From Elusimicrobiota bacterium (GTDB lineage Bacteria > Elusimicrobiota > Elusimicrobia > FEN-1173), in assembly GCA_016706425.1 (NCBI GenBank), contig JADJJR010000001.1, positions 1,984,001 to 2,048,000 of the forward strand: DNA of 64,000 nucleotides, read 5' to 3'. The notes under the pieces were generated by a model that had not been told where the DNA came from, ran no database searches, and was given only the letters and a program-made list of their open reading frames with translations. The position numbers and the translations under genes are program-made. The stretch's first letter is position 1, and each line of letters opens with the position of its first letter. This document shows positions 28,926 to 38,500 of the stretch, piece after piece.

Positions 28926-30890
28926 ATGATTCAATGGTTTAAAAACTGGATTTTCGGCCGTCCCAAGAGCCCCCTGGACCCCCGGGTGTTCCACAACGTC
29001 TCCCTGGTGGCTTTTTTCGCCTGGGTGGGGCTGGGGGCGGACGGCCTGTCCTCTTCCTGCTACGGTCCGGAAGAAGCCTTCCGGGCCCTGGGCCAATACA
29101 CCCACCTGGCCATTCCCCTGGCGCTGGCGGTCGCGGCAACGGTGTTTATCCTCTCCGCCAGCTATTCGGAAGTGATCGAAGTGTTTCCCAACGGGGGGGG
29201 CGGATACCTTGTGGCGGCCAAACTCATCGGCCCGCTCCCCGGTCTGGTCTCCGGTTCGGCCCTCCTGGTGGACTATATATTGACCGTGGCCATTTCGGTA
29301 GCCTCCAGCATTGATGCCATTTTCAGCTTCCTCCCCCCCGATTGGGCCCAGCACAAATTCATGGCCGCCGCAATCATTTTGGCCATCCTGGTAACGTTGA
29401 ACCTCCGCGGAGTTAAAGAATCCATTGTTATCCTAACCCCTATTTTCTTGGTGTTCCTCGTGACCCACGCGATTGTCATTCTCTATGGGATTTTCGGCCA
29501 TTGGACGGACCTGCCCGGCATGGTGATGGACACCGTAACGGAGACCCGGGAAGGCGTCGGCGCCATCGGCCTCATCGGCATGGGCGCCATTTTCTTAAGG
29601 GCTTTCGCCCTCGGCGGCGGAACCTTCACCGGCATCGAAGCCGTGTCCAACGGCCTTCAAATTTTGCGGGAACCCCGGGCCGCCACGGGCAAGCGAACCA
29701 TGAAGTTCATGGCCTGGAGCCTCGCCCTCACGGCGGGCGGCATCTTGATCAATTACGTGCTCAACGGCGTCCACCACGTGCCGGGAAAAACCATGAACGC
29801 CGCCCTGGTGGGCGGGTTGACCTCCGGTTGGCCCTTCGGAAAGACCTTTCTCTTCATCACCCTGCTTAGCGAAGGCGCTCTTTTGCTGGTGGCCGCCCAG
29901 GCCGGCTTTTTGGACGGCCCCCGGACCATGTCCAACATGGCGATCGATTCTTGGTTGCCGCGACGGTTCACCAACCTATCGGACCGTCTGGTCATTAAAG
30001 ACGGCGTGCTGGTGATCGGTGTGTCGGCTCTGGCGGCCATGTTTTACACCGGGGGTTCCGTGAGCAAGCTCGTGGTCATGTACTCGATCAATGTGTTTTT
30101 GACCTTTTCGCTGACTCAGTTCGGCATGGTGAAACACTTTTCCATCACCCGTCCGTCCGGCTGGCCCCGCAAGCTCGTCGTCAGCCTGCTCGGATTGATC
30201 TTGACGGTGGGAATCCTCGTGGCCACGTCGGTCATTAAGTTCATGGACGGGGGATGGGTCACCCTGGTGATCACGGGGGCGCTCGTCGTCTTCTGCCATT
30301 GGGTCCACAGCCACTACAAAGACACCACCCGGGCCCTCCACCATTTGGACGAAATCCTGGTCAACCTCACCGCTCCGGAAACGCCCCCGGCCGTGCGCAA
30401 ACAGGGCCAGAAGCCGGCGGCCATCCTGATGGTCAACGGCTACAACGGCATGGGCATCCATTCGTTCCTGTCCATCCACCGGCTGTTCCCGGGCCACTTC
30501 AAGAATTTCGTGTTTTTGTCCGTGGGCGTCATCGATTCCGACCGATTCAAAGGCACCGCCGAGCTTGAAAACCTGGAAAAAAACGTGCGCACCGACTTGG
30601 ACAAGTACGTCGAACTGGCCAACAGCATGGGCCTCTACGCCGAAGGCCACATGGTGCTCGAAACCGACGTCATCGACGGTCTCGACCGTCTTTGCGAGCA
30701 GATTTCTCCCGGCTGGGCCAAAAAGGTCTTTTTCATGGGCCAATTGGCCTTCGAAGGCGAAACTTTTTGGACCCGCTTTTTGCACAACCGCACGTCGTTC
30801 GTCCTTCAACGGCGGTTGTTGTTCAACGGCCATCAGGCCGTGATCCTGCCCATTCGCGTACGGTTGAAACCGGCGGCTTTGCCAAAATAA
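28926..30890 (+). CDS. KimA-like APC-superfamily potassium/amino-acid permease
   Basis: The 654-residue protein has about 12 membrane helices and a cytoplasmic C-terminal domain of about 170 residues. The N-terminal DGLSSSCYGPEEAFRALGQ corresponds to the DxxSSxAYGPEE element of KimA (YdaO), the high-affinity K+ importer of Bacillus, whose gene is under a c-di-AMP riboswitch. NGGGGYLVAAKLIG and GGGTFTGIEAVSNG are further APC motifs. Potassium as substrate is an inference from this resemblance. The ATG at 28926 lies 14 bases after an intrinsic terminator and lacks a clear ribosome-binding site. An in-frame GTG at 28893 lies inside the terminator stem. Ten bases separate it from the next permease gene. 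Confidence 0.8.
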   Translation: MIQWFKNWIFGRPKSPLDPRVFHNVSLVAFFAWVGLGADGLSSSCYGPEEAFRALGQYTHLAIPLALAVAATVFILSASYSEVIEVFPNGGGGYLVAAKLIGPLPGLVSGSALLVDYILTVAISVASSIDAIFSFLPPDWAQHKFMAAAIILAILVTLNLRGVKESIVILTPIFLVFLVTHAIVILYGIFGHWTDLPGMVMDTVTETREGVGAIGLIGMGAIFLRAFALGGGTFTGIEAVSNGLQILREPRAATGKRTMKFMAWSLALTAGGILINYVLNGVHHVPGKTMNAALVGGLTSGWPFGKTFLFITLLSEGALLLVAAQAGFLDGPRTMSNMAIDSWLPRRFTNLSDRLVIKDGVLVIGVSALAAMFYTGGSVSKLVVMYSINVFLTFSLTQFGMVKHFSITRPSGWPRKLVVSLLGLILTVGILVATSVIKFMDGGWVTLVITGALVVFCHWVHSHYKDTTRALHHLDEILVNLTAPETPPAVRKQGQKPAAILMVNGYNGMGIHSFLSIHRLFPGHFKNFVFLSVGVIDSDRFKGTAELENLEKNVRTDLDKYVELANSMGLYAEGHMVLETDVIDGLDRLCEQISPGWAKKVFFMGQLAFEGETFWTRFLHNRTSFVLQRRLLFNGHQAVILPIRVRLKPAALPK

Positions 30891-30900
30891 GGAGCGTTTC

Positions 30901-32724
30901 ATGAGCAACGAAAACAACGACTTGGTACAACTTTCCTCCAAAAAATTCCTCGGTCTGTGCGTCCTGCTCTCCGCCGGCGTATTGTGGTTGGGCGCTCGAC
31001 AACCGCTCCCCGGCTGGGTCATGGCGGCGGAAGTCCTGGTGACGATTCTGGCGCTCTTTGTCACGGGCTCGATCCGTTACCGTCTGGACAAAAACGCCCT
31101 CACCTACGGGGCGGGCCTCGTGATCACCGCCACCTTTTGGACTTTTTGGAGCCCCCTTAAGAAAGCCGCCGTGGCCGCCGAGGGGGGATCCTTCGGCGAG
31201 GCCCTCTGGCACGCGATCCGCCACCACGCGCTCACGTTCGAAGGCATCAACCATTTGGTGCATTTGGACACCATGCTGTTCATCCTCGGGCTGACGTTCT
31301 TCGTGGCCGTGATCGCGCAGACACGCCTTTTAGAAACCATCAGCTTCGGGGTGCTTACCAAATCCCGGGGGCGGCTGGTGCCCACGGTGGCGTTCCTCAC
31401 CGCCGTGGTCGCGCTGGCTTCCGGCGTGCTGGACGGCGTGAGTATGATCGGCCTCATGATCCGCACGTTGGTCATTTTGTTGTTCCTGGCGAAAGCGAAA
31501 GACGACGCGGTGATCTACGCTGTCATGGTGTCAACCGTCGTGACGACGGTCTGCGGCATGTACCTGGCCTACGGCGAGCCCCCGAACCTCATCATGAAGG
31601 CCAACCTGCACCCCCATTTGGACAACGCCTTCTTCCTTCGTTATTGCGCGCCCGCGGCCGTGGGCGCCTATTTCATCGTGTTCTGGAACGTGAAGAAGCG
31701 CCTGGCCGGGAAAAAAGTCGACTTGGCCAAACTTGACCTATTGGATCGTCACACCGCCGACGTGCGCTTCCTCCAGGTCAGCCGCCACGGTGAGATGATC
31801 ACCCCCCTGGAGTTCGCCCTCGCCCACGCCGAGGATTTGGGCTCGCACAAGGACGCGGTGATCAAGCGCCTGCACCAGGGCGTGCCCCTGGGCGAGGCCC
31901 TCGTCAACGAGCACTTCCCCCGGGAAAAACGCATCCGACTTCTGGACAAATATTTGGACGCGGGCCTGGCCGACACGCTGGACGACTATTACGTTCACGT
32001 CTTCGGCCGCAACGACCACAAGGCCGACGAATCCGCCGTGCAACTGGCCCGCACCATGGACCGGGTGGCCGGGGAACGCCGTTTTGCCCAGCGGGTCGGC
32101 CTCTTTTCCTTCCTCCCGTTCATCGGCCTTTTGATCGCCCACGCCGTCAATCACGCCATCCCCCTCTTCGTCGCCTCCTTCGCGGGGTTTGCCGCGGCGT
32201 TTTTGGGCATCGCCGCCCTACCTAAAACCCGCCGACTCGCCCTGCGCGAGGCCTGGCATGAATACAAGGAATACCTGTTCCTGTTCCCGTTGTTCCTGTC
32301 CATCACCCTACTCCAAAAAACGGGATTTTTCGATCTCCTTTCCAACTTGCTCCACGTCGGCATCGAACGCCTGGGTGCCGCCACGGTGGGCTACGCCCAG
32401 TTCCTTTTCTGCACTGTGCTGTCGGCTCTTCTGGACAACAACGTGGTCGCCGACTTCGCGGGCCGCGCCCTGCTGGGGCTCAAGGTGGAACTCATCCATC
32501 TTTTCGCCATGGCGCAGATCGCCGGCTACGCCCTGGGAGGCTGCTGGACCCACATCGGCTCGGCCCAATCGGTGGTGGCCTACGCCTTCATTCAAAAAGA
32601 GGTGAACCCCCGGTTCACCCCTTTTCAGTGGATCAAAGAAATGACGCCCGTGATCCTCGAAATCGCCGTTTGGATGACCATCGTTGTCTACGGCGAAGGG
32701 TTGCTGCTGCCCTGGTTGCACTGA
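30901..32724 (+). CDS. IT-superfamily permease (NhaD/ArsB/citrate-transporter type)
   Basis: The 607-residue membrane protein has a helical N-terminal half with TVAFLTAVVALASGVLDGVSMIGLMIRTL and YLAYGEPPNLIMKANL, a cytoplasmic segment (about 270-390), and a C-terminal half with LDNNVVADFAGRAL and GGCWTHIGSAQSVVAYAFI. The inverted-repeat layout, with GEPPNL and GSAQS helical breaks, is that of NhaD-type Na+/H+ antiporters and ArsB-like permeases. Na+/H+ exchange is plausible given the preceding potassium-type permease, but the ion is not proven. It has GGAGCG before the ATG at 30901. It is probably co-transcribed with the KimA-like gene and shares its attenuator. Confidence 0.78.
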   Translation: MSNENNDLVQLSSKKFLGLCVLLSAGVLWLGARQPLPGWVMAAEVLVTILALFVTGSIRYRLDKNALTYGAGLVITATFWTFWSPLKKAAVAAEGGSFGEALWHAIRHHALTFEGINHLVHLDTMLFILGLTFFVAVIAQTRLLETISFGVLTKSRGRLVPTVAFLTAVVALASGVLDGVSMIGLMIRTLVILLFLAKAKDDAVIYAVMVSTVVTTVCGMYLAYGEPPNLIMKANLHPHLDNAFFLRYCAPAAVGAYFIVFWNVKKRLAGKKVDLAKLDLLDRHTADVRFLQVSRHGEMITPLEFALAHAEDLGSHKDAVIKRLHQGVPLGEALVNEHFPREKRIRLLDKYLDAGLADTLDDYYVHVFGRNDHKADESAVQLARTMDRVAGERRFAQRVGLFSFLPFIGLLIAHAVNHAIPLFVASFAGFAAAFLGIAALPKTRRLALREAWHEYKEYLFLFPLFLSITLLQKTGFFDLLSNLLHVGIERLGAATVGYAQFLFCTVLSALLDNNVVADFAGRALLGLKVELIHLFAMAQIAGYALGGCWTHIGSAQSVVAYAFIQKEVNPRFTPFQWIKEMTPVILEIAVWMTIVVYGEGLLLPWLH

Positions 32725-32774
32725 CACCGTTGAGGCGCTGGAAGTTTGATTTAGCGGAGGCCGTCGAATAGAAG

Positions 32775-33446
32775 ATGCGTATCAGCGTTCGAGTTTTGGC
32801 GTTTTTGTACTTAGGCGCGACGATTCTGGCCGCAGGGCCTTTGGCCCTCCTGGAGGGGGCGCGCCTCCGGCTCGGTTTGTCGCCCTATATTTATATTCCC
32901 ATTCTTGGCGTCGTCCTCTTCTTAATGCTTTTTGCCTTGGGAGCCGCCGCCCTTGTTCGACTTTTGAAAATAACAACACCCCTCCCATCGGGGGAATTCC
33001 GATTGCGCGACCGAGTCGGGCAACGATGGATTGTTGTAAAAACGATTTCGGAACTCGGTCGATGGGCACTGGCCCCCTTCACCCTCGTTTTCTTTAAACC
33101 CGCGCTCTACGCCCTTTTCGGGGCTAAGATCGGGCGCCGAACGGCCATCGCGGGCGATTTGGTGGACCCCTATCTGACGGAAATAGGATCGGATGTCGTG
33201 GTCGGTCAAAACGCCGTGCTCTCCCCCCATCTTTTAGCCGGGGACCGTTTAATCCTGGGACGCGTTCGTCTTGAGGCGGAGTCCACGGTAGGGGTCGGGG
33301 CTGTTCTCCAGGGCGACGTCTTCGTTGGTCGCGGGTCGATCATTGCCGCCAACGCGGTGGTCCTGAACGGCACCCGCATCCCTCCCTTTGAACTGTGGGG
33401 AGGTTCTCCCGCCTGCAAAATTAAAAATCTCCCGCCCCCACAATGA
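32775..33446 (+). CDS. Membrane-anchored left-handed beta-helix (hexapeptide repeat) protein
   Basis: The 223-residue protein has two N-terminal membrane helices (VLAFLYLGATILAAGPLALL and YIYIPILGVVLFLMLFALGAAALV) and a C-terminal hexapeptide-repeat helix (about 115-215: IGRRTAIAGD, IGSDVVVGQNAVLS, VGVGAVLQGDVFVGRGSIIAANAVVL). It ends in the typical WGGSPACKIK cap. Such domains are acyl- or acetyltransferases, or scaffold-like terminal domains found with adenylation enzymes. It starts a four-cistron cluster with a GCGGAGG site and overlaps the SRPBCC gene by ATGA. Base composition looks slightly lower in GC than the surroundings. Confidence 0.72.
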   Translation: MRISVRVLAFLYLGATILAAGPLALLEGARLRLGLSPYIYIPILGVVLFLMLFALGAAALVRLLKITTPLPSGEFRLRDRVGQRWIVVKTISELGRWALAPFTLVFFKPALYALFGAKIGRRTAIAGDLVDPYLTEIGSDVVVGQNAVLSPHLLAGDRLILGRVRLEAESTVGVGAVLQGDVFVGRGSIIAANAVVLNGTRIPPFELWGGSPACKIKNLPPPQ

Positions 33447-33889
33447 GATCGGTGCGCACCGAGATCGCCATCCAGGCACCGGTCGATGTGGTTTGGCGCG
33501 TTTTAATCGACGTCCCGGGGTACAACCGATGGAACCCGTTTCTCACCTATCTGGGAGGCGCCGTCCAAGAGGGAGCCGATTTGGAGTTTAAGATTTCCCT
33601 CCCGGGGGCTTGGTCCACCAAAGCGCGAACCCGCGTTCTCACCATCGACCCCCAACGGGAATTCGCTTGGTTGGGACATTTCCTCAACACCCCCGGCCTT
33701 ATTGATGGACACCATCGTTTTCGACTCGCGGCGCGGGGCCCATCGGAAACCACGGTGTCCCACGAAGAGGATTTTCGGGGCGCCCTGCTTCCCTTCCTCG
33801 GTTGGTTCACGACCACCTACATCCGCCGAGGGATGTTGGCCATGGACCCCCGGCTAAAGCAGGAAGCGGAGCGGCTCGCACGCCCATGA
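33443..33889 (+). CDS. SRPBCC (polyketide cyclase/START-like) protein
   Basis: The 148-residue protein begins VRTEIAIQAPVDVVWRVLIDVPGYNRWNPFLTYLG, the classic SRPBCC start. It continues with the beta-strand pattern ending ESTVSHEEDFRGALLPFLGW-like and a long C-terminal helix. The fold binds hydrophobic ligands in a deep cavity; members include cyclases, lipid carriers and the CoxG family. It is coupled on both sides by ATGA overlaps (with the hexapeptide gene and the GMC gene), so it probably handles the same substrate as the oxidoreductase. Ligand unknown. Confidence 0.82.
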   Translation: MRSVRTEIAIQAPVDVVWRVLIDVPGYNRWNPFLTYLGGAVQEGADLEFKISLPGAWSTKARTRVLTIDPQREFAWLGHFLNTPGLIDGHHRFRLAARGPSETTVSHEEDFRGALLPFLGWFTTTYIRRGMLAMDPRLKQEAERLARP

Positions 33890-35529
33890 CCCCGCCGCCC
33901 GAGGAATTGGCCAAAGTCGAATGGGACGCGGTCGTGATCGGCACCGGCGTGGGGGGCGCCACCCTGGGGTACGCCCTGGCCCGCGCGGGAGAGCGCGTGC
34001 TGTTCCTGGAGCGCGGGGAAAATTACCTCGGCAACCCCCGGGCCCTCCGGGGCGACTACATGGAAACGCTGGCGGCGTCCGCCCCCGACTCCTCCGAGGA
34101 GGACAATTTCCGCAACGGCGGGCGATGGCGGGGCGAAATTTTCGATGCGGCTCAAAACCGCTATTTTCGTCCGTTCCTGGGCGCCGGAGCGGGGGGCGGC
34201 TCGGCGCTTTACGGCATGTTGATGGAGCGATTCTTTCCCTCGGATTTCACGCCCCGCCGCTTTCACGCCGCCGACACCGAAAGCGACCTCCCCGACCGTT
34301 GGCCCATCCTCTACGAGGACCTGCGACCCCACTACGAAAAAGCCGAAGAGCTCTATCGATTGCAGTCGGAAATCCCCGACCCTTGTCGGCGGGGAGAGGC
34401 CCTGCGCCACATTCAAAAGGCCCGGTCACACCATCTCGCCACGCGCCATTTTGAGCGCTTTTTGCGCTGGAAAAAAATCGGCGTCTACACCCCGGCGTTC
34501 GCCTGCGAATGGAAAGACGAATGCCGGTTTTGCCAAAGCATGCTTTGCGACAAAGACTGCAAAAACGACGCCGCCCGGGTGTGCTTGCGGCCGGCCCTCG
34601 CGAGCCACGGGGCCGCGTTGCTCAGCGGGTTCACCGTGGACCGATTGGAAGCGGACCGGGGTCGGGTCACCGCGGTGAACGGCCGGGGACCGGACGGGCG
34701 CGAACACCGGTTCCGTGGGCGACGGGTGGTTTTGGCGGCGGGCGCCCTGGCCACGCCCTTGCTCCTCTTGCGATCCCGCTCCGAACATTGGCCGCGGGGT
34801 CTGGCGAACGGGTCCGGAACGGTCGGCCGATATTTGATGCGGCATTTGATCGACATCTATTTTCTTCCCAGCGTTTGGAATTTTCGAAAAGCCCCCCAAA
34901 ATCTCAAGGAGCTGGCCTGGAACGACTATTACGAGGTGGACGGGGTCAAATACGGCACCTTTCAACCCTTTGGGAAGTTTCCCCCCGGGGGCCTGGCGGT
35001 GGACGACCTTCTCTTCGAAATGAAACAAAATATCCCCGGCTGGGCCATGCGCGGTTTGAACCTCCTCCGGCCGGGGCTCTCTTTCGCCCTCGAAAAGTTG
35101 TTCGCCCATTCGGGATGCGCGGCCCCCATTATGGAGGACCTTCCCCAGAAGGAGAACCGGGTGGAGGAGATGCCGGCCGGCCCGGACGGGCGGGAACGCG
35201 TCGCCGTCCACTATCGGATCAGCGCCTACGACCGGACCCGACTCAAGAAATTCCGACGCATGATCGGGCGAGCCCTCTTCCCCTACCCCACGATCCGCTT
35301 TCCCATGGCCGAAACGTGCAAAATGATGGCCCACGCCTGCGGCACGGCCCGCTTCGGGGACGACCCGGCGACCAGCGTGTTGAACAAATGGAACCGGGCG
35401 CACGAAGTGGAAAACCTTTACATCGTCGACGCGTCCTTCTTCCCTTCCAGCGGGGGCATTAACCCGTCTTTGACCATCGCCGCCAACGCCCTGCGGGTGG
35501 CCGAGCGCCTCATTCAAGAAAAGTGTTGA
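33886..35529 (+). CDS. GMC-family FAD-dependent oxidoreductase
   Basis: The 547-residue protein has the N-terminal FAD motif VIGTGVGGATLGYALARAGERVLFLERG, GAGAGGGSALYGMLMERF, and the GMC C-terminal domain with VENLYIVDASFFPSSGGINPSLTIAANALRVAERL. A cysteine-rich insert near residues 205-225 (CEWKDECRFCQSMLCDKDC) has five closely spaced Cys and could bind a metal or Fe-S cluster. GMC enzymes oxidise alcohols, sterols or sugars. The last 20 bases overlap the convergent fusion gene. The ATG at 33886 overlaps the SRPBCC stop as ATGA. Confidence 0.87.
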   Translation: MTPPPEELAKVEWDAVVIGTGVGGATLGYALARAGERVLFLERGENYLGNPRALRGDYMETLAASAPDSSEEDNFRNGGRWRGEIFDAAQNRYFRPFLGAGAGGGSALYGMLMERFFPSDFTPRRFHAADTESDLPDRWPILYEDLRPHYEKAEELYRLQSEIPDPCRRGEALRHIQKARSHHLATRHFERFLRWKKIGVYTPAFACEWKDECRFCQSMLCDKDCKNDAARVCLRPALASHGAALLSGFTVDRLEADRGRVTAVNGRGPDGREHRFRGRRVVLAAGALATPLLLLRSRSEHWPRGLANGSGTVGRYLMRHLIDIYFLPSVWNFRKAPQNLKELAWNDYYEVDGVKYGTFQPFGKFPPGGLAVDDLLFEMKQNIPGWAMRGLNLLRPGLSFALEKLFAHSGCAAPIMEDLPQKENRVEEMPAGPDGRERVAVHYRISAYDRTRLKKFRRMIGRALFPYPTIRFPMAETCKMMAHACGTARFGDDPATSVLNKWNRAHEVENLYIVDASFFPSSGGINPSLTIAANALRVAERLIQEKC

Positions 35530-38500
35530 ACGCGCTGTAATCGATGCGCGCCCCCAGGTCCGCCAACACCGCGTGCTGGCCCCAGAACAACCGACTGAAC
35601 GCCAGGATTTCCGGCGGGTTGACCGCCTTGCCGCCGCCCAATTGCTTATTAAAAATGACGCGGCCCTCCTCCCGAACGAATGCGGGGGTGAAGCGGAACG
35701 GCTTTCTGTCAATCAACATTTTTTCCAACGTGGCGCGATAACCGGCCAGCAGTTCACCGTAATTGAAGGTCCCATCGGTGTTTGTCACTCCCATGGCCTT
35801 CGTGGCCTCGGCAAAAGCGGGCAAATCGTTCTTTAATACCGCGCGCGTCTGCGCCTTCCAAAAACCGATGAATTCCGGCGTCCACTCTTTACAGAAACCG
35901 AAATCCAGGAAGTAAACACGGCCGTTCTTGAACAAATAGTTTCCCGGATGCGGGTCGGCGTTGAACAGGCCGTGCTGAAGGGCCGCCTTGTCGAAAAACC
36001 GGACAAGGGCCTGGCCCGCCCTGTCGAAATCCGCGCCGGTTCCGGTGGCCTTAAATTCCGCGTAGGTCTGTCCGTCGACGTAATCCATGGTCAGGACGCT
36101 TTCGGAGCAATACCCGTGATAAACGGCCGGAATGGAGATGACCGGGTCCTCGGCAAAGATCGAGCGGAAGCGGTCCATGAACGCGGCCTCCCGCCGAAAA
36201 TCGCATTCGGCCAAAAGCATTTTCTTGGCCTCCTCAAAATTCTCCCGAACGTTTCGAACCCCCGTCGCCCGAGCGAGCAACGGAAGGAACGCGCGAACCG
36301 CCCTCAAGTCGGATTTCACGATTCGGTCGATCCCGGGGTAGCGCACCTTCACGGCCACCCGCGCGCCTTCCTTTAAACGAGCCAAATGAATCTGACTGAC
36401 GCTCGCCGCGGCCAGGGGGGCGTCGCTCCATTCGGCAAAAAGGTCGCGCGGGTCCTGACCCAACGAACGGCGAACCACCGCGCGGATTTTATCCGCCGCC
36501 AACGGGGGGGAGCGATGCTGAAGTTCCGTTAAGAGCCCGCGCGCGGAAGGGGACAAGTCCATGTCCAGGTAACTCAAGGTCTGGGCAATTTTAATCAGCG
36601 GCCCCTTTAAAGGCCCCACCGCGTCGCGAAAAGATCGGAACAAAACGCCAAACAACTCCTTGTGGAGTTCGCGGTATTCCCAGGGCCGCCTTAACAAGCG
36701 GACCGCGTACCGCCCGTAGGCCGCCCCCGCCTGAAGGAAAAACCTCCCCAAGCCCCACCACCGCGCGGGGGCCCAGGTGCGCAGACGGCGAAGGGGCGTG
36801 AAGGATTGCACCGCCCGCGCGCGCACGTCCGCGGCGGACAAGAAGAACAAGGGGGGGCCTTCGGGAGCGTCGACGACCGCCCGGTCGTAAAGGTCATCCA
36901 GTGCCGTGCGGTAATGGTCTTCGATGATCCCCCGGCGCAGCTTGAGGTTCGCGGTGATTTCCCCGCGGACCACCGAGAAAGCCCGGTTGAGCGCCAGAAT
37001 TCCCAACGGGCGGGCGAGGGGAGGTAACCGCGCGGCGTGCGCCCGCAAAACTTCGGCGGCCCTCGCCTCCTGATCCGACGAGAGCTGTGTTCCGGAGGCG
37101 CCCAGGGCTTGCGCGTCCAGAGTCACCAGAAGGGCGGGGCCTTTGCGGCCGTTCCCCAAAACCACCGCCTGGTCCACAAAGGGCAACTCCTTGAACCACT
37201 GCTCGATGGGCCCCGGGGTCACCCGACGACCCGTGGAGGTTTTTAGAAACTCCGATCGCCGACCGATCAACCGCAGAAAACCCCCGTTTTCCCATCGGCC
37301 CTCGTCGCCGGTCCGGTAAAAAGCGCCTTCGAAACGCGGGGGGGGGGTGGCCCCGGCCCAATAACCGGCGAAGAGGGAGGGGCCTTTCACCATCACTTCG
37401 TGGTCGGAAGCGATTTCGACTTCGTTGGGGCCCAGGGGCCGGCCCACCGTCCCGAAGCGGAAGGACCAGGGCCGGTTCATGGCCAGGGGGATGGCGTTTT
37501 CGCTCGTTCCGTAGGCCTCCAGAACCAGCAACCCCAGGCCCTCGAAAAACTCCATGGTCTTAAGCCCCAGCGGAGCGGCACCGGAAACCAAAAACCGCAG
37601 GCGTCCCCCAAAGCGCTCTCTCACCGCGCGCAACACCGCCCAATCCAGAATGACAAAAAGAGGCCAAAGGACAAAACGCGCCTTGTGGCCGGACGAACGG
37701 CTCCTTTGATAAATCGTTCCGGTCGCCTGGGCCGCTCGAAACAGCGCCCGAACCCACCGCGGCCTCTCCGCGATCGATTTTTGAACCCCGGCCTCCACCT
37801 TTTCAAAAAAACGGGGAACGCCGATCAACAGGGTGGGGCGCACCGCGGGCACCGCCTCCATCAACTGGTGGGGAGAGGGGATAAACGTGAGAAGCGCGGC
37901 CCGTTCCACGGCGCACAAATTCACAATCCGTTGGAATAAGTTGGACAACGGCAACCAGCAAAGGGATTCAAACCCGACCGGCAAGACATGGAAAGCCCGC
38001 GCGATGGCCCGCACCGCGTGGACCAGTTGCCGGTGGGTGTAGGGAATTCCTTTCGGCTCCCCGGTGGTTCCCGACGTGAAAATCACCGTGGCCAAATCCC
38101 CCGGCGCGGGGGGAGCTCCCGCGAAGGTCCGCCCCCGGTACGCGTTGAGAAGAGATACAAAGGCCTCCGCCCCCTGCCCGGGGCCCGCCGGTTCGTCCGC
38201 GCGGATCAGGACCACAAACCGGTTCCCCCTCTCGGGGATGAGGTCCCGAAATTCCATCAACGTCTTCGCGTCCTGGACCACCCAGGCGCGGACATCGGCC
38301 AGGCGGGCCGCGGCGCGCAAACGATCCGGCGCGTCGTTAATATCCAACCCGACCACCGCGCCGCCGGCCAACAAGACCGCCATGTGCAGGCTCTCCCAGG
38401 CCGGATCCACACCGGAAAGGAACCCGACACGTTCTCCTTTTTGTAACCCGCGATCGCTCAAGGCCGCGGCGAGCGATTGAACGCGGCCCCAGAGATCGCC

